Positions 13,871 through 17,630 of a stretch of DNA of 17,630 nt are shown in pieces. A program made the position numbers and the translations under genes. The notes beneath the pieces were generated by a model. It worked only from the letters and a program-made list of their open reading frames with translations. It was not told the origin of the DNA and searched no databases. The DNA comes from Kordia sp964351775 (GTDB lineage Bacteria; Bacteroidota; Bacteroidia; Flavobacteriales; Flavobacteriaceae), in the NCBI GenBank assembly GCA_964351775.1, contig CAYGPQ010000092.1, forward strand, positions 1-17,630, read 5' to 3'. Within the stretch, counting starts at the first letter, position 1, and the number at the start of each line of letters is the position of its first letter.

Positions 13871-13900
13871 TTTTTTGAATGTGAATTACGTCAGATTGAG

Positions 13901-13927
13901 TGACTTCTCGACTGCGCTCGAAGTGAC
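13901..13927 (-). repeat. Compact TTCGAG/CGAGAA repeat, copy D
   Basis: TGACTTCTCGA, centre CTGCGC, TCGAAGTGAC. On the opposite strand it reads GTCACTTCGA ... TCGAGAAGTCA, the same ends as copies A-C with a short GC centre in place of the AT stem. This short form is a common intergenic word in flavobacterial genomes as far as I recall. Confidence 0.65.
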
Positions 13928-13980
13928 AATACAAGAATTTTTTTTATCGAATCAAATAATTAAATTCTATCAAAAATAAC

Positions 13981-14694
13981 TTATTGAGCGTCTTCCGACT
14001 TCCGCTTCTCAATCAGTTTCTTTAATTCTTTTCCGTACTTCGATTCCATGATTCTTGGTGTTAATTGACCGTAAATCGTATCTAAAAAACGAATATTCGC
14101 ATCGTAGGTTTCTGTAGTAACGATGTATGGCGTAATTTCTTTATCGTGATTGGTAAACGCATAATTTAAAATATAACGCATACGACTTTTACCGTAATGT
14201 GAAATTTGGTCATTAATCTCGGTTACTTTCTTTGTATCCGCTTCTTTTTGTGCGTCCATTCCATCACGGAGTAACATCAATTCTTTGGTGTTAAATTTGG
14301 TCATAAACTCCTTGAAAGCCTTTAAATCTTCATGGTTTTTAGAACCCGTAATTTGCACATCATTCACAAATCTACGTAAAGTGGTATTGATGGTCATTTC
14401 GCCAGGTTCCGCAAAGAAATCAATACGATCATTCAACTCGTTGTAATCCTTTTTGCTTAGATACAAATACAACACTTCTGGTTCTTCAATCGTAGTGCTG
14501 AATGTAAAATGCGCATCACCATTTACGACCAATGAATCTAAGGTAATCAAGCTTGTATCCTGTATTTTTTGTAAAAAAAGTGTGCCTTCTTTCAATCCAT
14601 CTACATTTCCGGTAATGGTTAAATTACCTTTCGTTTCTTTTCCACAAGCAATAAATCCTAACACTGCAAGGATTACAATAAATTTTTTCATCAT
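13981..14694 (-). CDS. DUF4369 domain-containing lipoprotein, 237 aa
   Basis: The N-terminus MMKKFIVILAVLGFIAC is a lipoprotein signal (FIAC, Cys17). Residues ~22-115 (LTITGNVDGLKEGTLFLQ ... LDSLVVNGDAHFTF ... DRIDFFAEPGEMTI) match the DUF4369 beta-domain, which in Bacteroidota usually precedes a thioredoxin-like domain in envelope thiol-disulfide proteins. Here no thioredoxin CxxC follows; the second half is helical and charged (MDAQKEADTKKVTEINDQIS, ELKKLIEKRKSEDAQ), so it is a DUF4369-only variant. The gene starts 37 nt after the DUF819 gene ends on the same strand, with no terminator between, so the two are probably co-transcribed. No terminator with a T tract was found behind it; repeat copies D and C lie downstream. 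Confidence 0.85.
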   Translation of the reverse strand: MMKKFIVILAVLGFIACGKETKGNLTITGNVDGLKEGTLFLQKIQDTSLITLDSLVVNGDAHFTFSTTIEEPEVLYLYLSKKDYNELNDRIDFFAEPGEMTINTTLRRFVNDVQITGSKNHEDLKAFKEFMTKFNTKELMLLRDGMDAQKEADTKKVTEINDQISHYGKSRMRYILNYAFTNHDKEITPYIVTTETYDANIRFLDTIYGQLTPRIMESKYGKELKKLIEKRKSEDAQ

Positions 14695-14731
14695 ATTGAA
14701 TTTTTAAAGAGGGCAAATATCTACAATTTCA

Positions 14732-16438
14732 TCAAACTTTTGAAGCCATTTCCATTAAAATCGTACACAAAATTGCGCCATACGTTCCAACTACATATCC
14801 AAACACTGCTAAAAGCACACCAACCGACGTTAACGACGGATGAAAAGCCGAAGCTACAATTGGTGCAGAAGCCGCGCCACCAACGTTTGCCTGACTTCCC
14901 ACGGCGAGGAAGAAAAACGGTGCGCGAATGAGTTTGGCAACTAGTATTAACAAACCTGCGTGAAATGCCATCCAAACCATTCCGACAGCTATCAATCCAG
15001 GATTTTCCAATACTTTTCCTAAATCCATTTTCATTCCAATAGAAGCCACCAATACATAAATGAAAATACTACCTATTTTACTAGCACCAGCACCTTCATA
15101 ATTTTTTGCTTTTGTATAGGAAAGTCCAATTCCAAAAGCTGTTGCAATCGTTATCATCCAAAAGAACGACGAACCTAAAAAGGATAATGCACCATCTTTA
15201 TTTTTGACAGCATCAAAATTTCCTGTTAAGTATTCGGTAATAGTGCTTGCGCCATAATGTGCAATAGAAACTCCTCCAAACGCAATTGCCAGAATAATCA
15301 TGAGTTCGGTCAACGAAGGATTTCGTTTTATTTTATTGGCAAAGGATGATACTTTTTCTTTTAAACGTTCAATGGCAGAATTGTCCGCTTTTAACCATTT
15401 GTCAATCTTATCTGTTTTTCCAATTCCTAACAATAAAATCGCCATCCAAAGATTTGCTACGACAATATCTACCAATACCATAGCGCCATATTTATCCGGA
15501 CTGTATTCGTAAATTTCATACATCGCCGCTTGGTTTGCACCGCCACCAATCCAGCTTCCCGCTAAGGTAGAAAGTCCACGCCAAACCGCTTCTGGGCCAA
15601 CGCCACCAACCGTTTCAGGAGAAACAAAAGAGATGGCTAAAATTGCCAATGGACCGCCAATAATAATTCCGACAGTTCCTGTAAAGAACATAATCAACGC
15701 TTTTGGACCTAAGTTAAACACACCTTTTAAGTCAATGCTTAAGGTCATTAAAATCAACGCGGCTGGCAATAAATAGCGACTCGCTATCATGTAGGTTTCT
15801 GAATATTTATCTGAAATAATCCCGAATGAACTTAAAATGGCGGGTAATAAATAGCAAATTAATAATGCCGGAACGTATTTGTAGAATTTTTTCCAACCCG
15901 AAACTTCTCTCGATTCTGTGTAAAATACAAATCCAAGAATGACCATTAATATTCCAAATACAATTTTGTCGCTACTGAAAAATGGTTTTGGATGAATGAT
16001 GGTTTTTTCTATTTTTTGGTGTGTTGCAGGAATAGAAATTGTGCCGTTTTGTTGATAGAAACTGGTATCTAATACCTCATACACAATTGCTGAAAACCCA
16101 CTTTTTGGAGTGGTCGTCAACTCAAATAGTGTGAATGCTTTCTCAACGCTGATAGATTCGTTTCCACGATAAGAAATGGTAGCAACCGAATTGTTTATAT
16201 TGAACTTAAAATCGCCTTTAGCAATAAATTTTTGATTGATATTCCTAATATTTTCCAGCGTAACTAAGGAATCATTTGCTTTTATTTTTAGTTCAAATCC
16301 TGTAAATGTAATTGAATCTACAAGGATTTTAGTGTGGAACGTAGTTTCAGTTCCTTCTAAATGTTTTACCGTTAGTTGTTGTGAAAACAGCGTAAAAGAA
16401 GCAAAAAATAGGAGGAATGCAATGGCTTTTTTGAACAT
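14732..16438 (-). CDS. DUF819 family membrane protein with N-terminal signal peptide and periplasmic domain, 568 aa
   Basis: The start chosen is ATG at 16438 (MFKKAIAFLLFFASFTLFSQ), because it gives a clean signal peptide; an in-frame ATG 30 nt upstream would bury it. Residues ~21-155 form a polar, beta-rich region with no cysteine (TVKHLEGTETTFHTKIL ... TISYRGNESISVEKAF), likely periplasmic. From ~158 on the protein is a multi-pass membrane domain of the DUF819 family (PF05684), with conserved GSWIGGGANQAAM and VGSQANVGGAASAPIVASAF blocks. The latter resemble repeated discontinuous motifs of ion or anion transporters. Stand-alone DUF819 proteins are typically about 400 residues, so the extra N-terminal domain is notable. 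A transport role is likely but the substrate is unknown. Downstream partner: the DUF4369 lipoprotein. Confidence 0.88.
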   Translation of the reverse strand: MFKKAIAFLLFFASFTLFSQQLTVKHLEGTETTFHTKILVDSITFTGFELKIKANDSLVTLENIRNINQKFIAKGDFKFNINNSVATISYRGNESISVEKAFTLFELTTTPKSGFSAIVYEVLDTSFYQQNGTISIPATHQKIEKTIIHPKPFFSSDKIVFGILMVILGFVFYTESREVSGWKKFYKYVPALLICYLLPAILSSFGIISDKYSETYMIASRYLLPAALILMTLSIDLKGVFNLGPKALIMFFTGTVGIIIGGPLAILAISFVSPETVGGVGPEAVWRGLSTLAGSWIGGGANQAAMYEIYEYSPDKYGAMVLVDIVVANLWMAILLLGIGKTDKIDKWLKADNSAIERLKEKVSSFANKIKRNPSLTELMIILAIAFGGVSIAHYGASTITEYLTGNFDAVKNKDGALSFLGSSFFWMITIATAFGIGLSYTKAKNYEGAGASKIGSIFIYVLVASIGMKMDLGKVLENPGLIAVGMVWMAFHAGLLILVAKLIRAPFFFLAVGSQANVGGAASAPIVASAFHPSLTSVGVLLAVFGYVVGTYGAILCTILMEMASKV

Positions 16439-16655
16439 AATCAGATGGTTTATGTCGCAAAATACCAAAAATAATCATGTTTTCGTATTGAATTATTTAA
16501 TCATTCAAGGATTGAAGTATGTGTAGTGTTTTATTTGAGTTGTAGGAAGGTGTAAAAATGCTCTTTTATGTTTTTACTTTTACTTCATTTTAATAACACT
16601 CAGACTGAAATTCTTAATCATGAATATTATTTTCAACTAGCAACTGAAAACCTAC

Positions 16656-16838
16656 TTAGGGTGTTTCCTCAGATGATTCATTCTTCTTTTTAGGTTCTCT
16701 TTTCGCATTTTTCAAGCTTTGCATGAGCATCCATTCTATTTGTCCATTGGTACTGCGAAATTCGTCAGCAGCCCATTTTTCAATAGATTTCAACATCTCT
16801 TCATTAATCCGTAGTGCAAAAGCTTTCTTTTTTGACAT
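16656..16838 (-). CDS. Arc-type ribbon-helix-helix protein, 60 aa
   Basis: KKKAFALRINEEMLKSIEKW is a typical ribbon-helix-helix start: one beta strand (AFALRI) then helix A. Helix B follows in STNGQIEWMLMQSLKNAKR. The tail REPKKKNESSEETP is disordered. Proteins of this Arc-like class bind DNA as dimers through the paired strands. The gene starts 2 nt after the DUF1648 stop and is the last of a tight operon, so it may autoregulate the operon; this is inference. No clear terminator is seen downstream. Confidence 0.85.
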   Translation of the reverse strand: MSKKKAFALRINEEMLKSIEKWAADEFRSTNGQIEWMLMQSLKNAKREPKKKNESSEETP

Positions 16839-16840
16839 AG

Positions 16841-17362
16841 TTATTTTTTTGACAATTCGCCTTGTTTACTTTTCGACAAGTATATAATTAAAACTATGGG
16901 CATGACCACGGAAAATCCTATGATGATATAGGTAAACGCAGTTCCTAATATAATTTGTTTTCCCATGGCTGTTGCAACGACTGAATACGTAACATAGCTC
17001 ATCAACAATAACGTAAATAGGTTGACAAAACGCAATAAACGAGCGCTTTTTTTGTAAAGATATGCTGCATTTTCTTGTGTAATTTCAACCAAATAGTTAT
17101 GTATGTTTGGATATTTGGTCAAAATGTACATTCCAGCAGTAAGTATTGTAGTTATTGCCATTAAAAACCATACAGAGCCTTTTCCGCCTGTTCCATTCAC
17201 TTCTCTGTTAGCATTGAAATGTGTGGGAACTATTTCTGGTAAAGAAACATACGACATCACCACATAACTCCATAGAATGATTAAAATAGCAAGCGTTGCA
17301 AGTTCTAATATGAGATCTATGTTTTCGAGTGGTATTTTTATTTTGGGCCTGTTTGCGTACAT
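16841..17362 (-). CDS. DUF1648 domain-containing membrane protein, 173 aa
   Basis: Four membrane segments are visible at about residues 17-37, 64-82, 110-132 and 139-162. Between the first two lies the DUF1648 signature LPEIVPTHFNANREVNGTGG then K (41-61), a periplasmic or extracellular loop shared with SdpI-type immunity/regulatory proteins and other small membrane proteins. The C-terminal LSKSKQGELSKK is cytoplasmic. The role is unknown; SdpI-like immunity or signal sensing are possibilities, but the sequence does not show either. The gene lies between DUF4177 (4-nt gap) and the Arc-type protein (2-nt gap). Confidence 0.88.
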   Translation of the reverse strand: MYANRPKIKIPLENIDLILELATLAILIILWSYVVMSYVSLPEIVPTHFNANREVNGTGGKGSVWFLMAITTILTAGMYILTKYPNIHNYLVEITQENAAYLYKKSARLLRFVNLFTLLLMSYVTYSVVATAMGKQIILGTAFTYIIIGFSVVMPIVLIIYLSKSKQGELSKK

Positions 17363-17366
17363 CGTT

Positions 17367-17531
17367 TTATCTATTTTTATCTCGTTCCATAATCACTTGA
17401 ACGTAGGTATCAACATTATTTATGGAGTGTAACGTCCATCCTTGTTTTGCATAATTATTTAGGAATTCTTCCAACTTTTCCATTCTGTTCGACCAACCTA
17501 AACTTGGTTTTAGTACTTTATATTCTTTCAT
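17367..17531 (-). CDS. DUF4177-like small protein, 54 aa
   Basis: ATG at 17531-17529 to TAA at 17369-17367 gives MKEYKVLKPSLGWSNRMEKL and on to NNYAKQGWTLHSINN ... QVIMERDKNR. The pattern YKV, then LEEFLN, then a GW-L strand and a final strand ending ER matches the short DUF4177 fold. The gene is 4 nt from both neighbours on the same strand, so it is part of the operon. Biochemical function is unknown for the family. Confidence 0.8.
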   Translation of the reverse strand: MKEYKVLKPSLGWSNRMEKLEEFLNNYAKQGWTLHSINNVDTYVQVIMERDKNR

Positions 17532-17535
17532 GTGC

Positions 17536-17630
17536 TTATTCTTTATCTTCTTTATAAACGATCAAACTTAAAACGACACCAATAATAGTCCCAATTAAAG
17601 AACCAGTAACTGTTCCCATGGCAACATTTC
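17536..17630 (-). CDS. Small membrane protein, C-terminal part (runs off the window)
   Basis: The frame is open from the window edge to TAA at 17538-17536. The visible end NVAMGTVTGSLIGTIIGVVL then SLIVYKEDKE is a glycine-zipper-like transmembrane helix with a short charged tail. It stops 4 nt before the DUF4177 start, so it is an upstream member of the same operon. An ATG at 17619 could start a 28-residue peptide, but a longer gene entering from outside is more likely. Confidence 0.65.
   Translation of the reverse strand, partial: NVAMGTVTGSLIGTIIGVVLSLIVYKEDKE

Noticed and set aside
14453..14975. Open frames opposite or out of frame with the DUF4369 and DUF819 genes
   Set aside because: Both host genes have recognised domains; the alternative frames have unnatural composition.
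16439..16468. Upstream ATG (16468) as the DUF819 start
   Set aside because: It would add MVFCDINHLI ahead of a clean signal peptide; the ATG at 16438 gives the expected export signal.
16600..16655. Terminator behind the Arc-type gene (TTTTCA/TGAAAA hairpin)
   Set aside because: The stem is only about 6 bp of A/T-rich sequence and no T tract follows on the - strand.

Overview
The window looks like a chromosomal stretch of a marine-type Flavobacteriaceae bacterium (phylum Bacteroidota). The evidence is an AT-rich genome, a type IX secretion (T9SS) type B sorting domain next to a PorP/SprF-family protein, TAnnTTTG-type -7 promoter boxes, almost no Shine-Dalgarno sequences, and families seen mostly in this group (DUF4369 lipoprotein, Bacteroidota-type lanthipeptide leader). 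A Kordia-like genus would fit, but the sequence alone does not prove it.

Layout. 1-3846: a surface-protein locus on the + strand. It holds the 3' end of a large secreted protein with 138-bp Ca-binding-type repeats and a type B T9SS C-terminal domain, then a PorP/SprF-like outer-membrane protein, then a TPR/PD40/OmpA peptidoglycan-anchoring lipoprotein-like partner, closed by a strong terminator. 3847-4416: a mostly non-coding stretch that hides a 51-aa RiPP (lanthipeptide-like) precursor on the - strand and a run of 10 N (assembly gap). 4417-6416: a + strand housekeeping group of isopentenyl-diphosphate isomerase, a 6-pyruvoyl-tetrahydropterin synthase-type enzyme and mannose-6-phosphate isomerase. 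6738-8486: a small conserved-looking protein, tRNA-Thr(TGT) with its promoter and terminator, and a DEAD-box RNA helicase. 8487-8878: a gene-free stretch packed with palindromic repeats. 8879-11156: a phosphodiester glycosidase-like secreted protein, a small secreted protein, a bidirectional terminator, and a convergent unknown 345-aa protein. 11335-13774: a lipoprotein, a 467-aa protein with a stand-alone EF-Tu domain III at its N-terminus, and a second small lipoprotein. 13829-13927: more palindromic repeats. 13981-17630, all on the - strand: a DUF4369 lipoprotein and a DUF819 membrane protein with an extra periplasmic domain, then a tight operon of a partial small membrane protein, DUF4177, DUF1648 and an Arc-type ribbon-helix-helix protein.

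The most unusual items are the orphan RiPP precursor beside an assembly gap, the EF-Tu domain III fused to an unknown region with no GTPase domain, the DUF819 protein with a signal peptide and large periplasmic domain, and a family of intergenic hairpins that keep the same TTCGAG/CGAGAA ends while their AT-rich stems vary.
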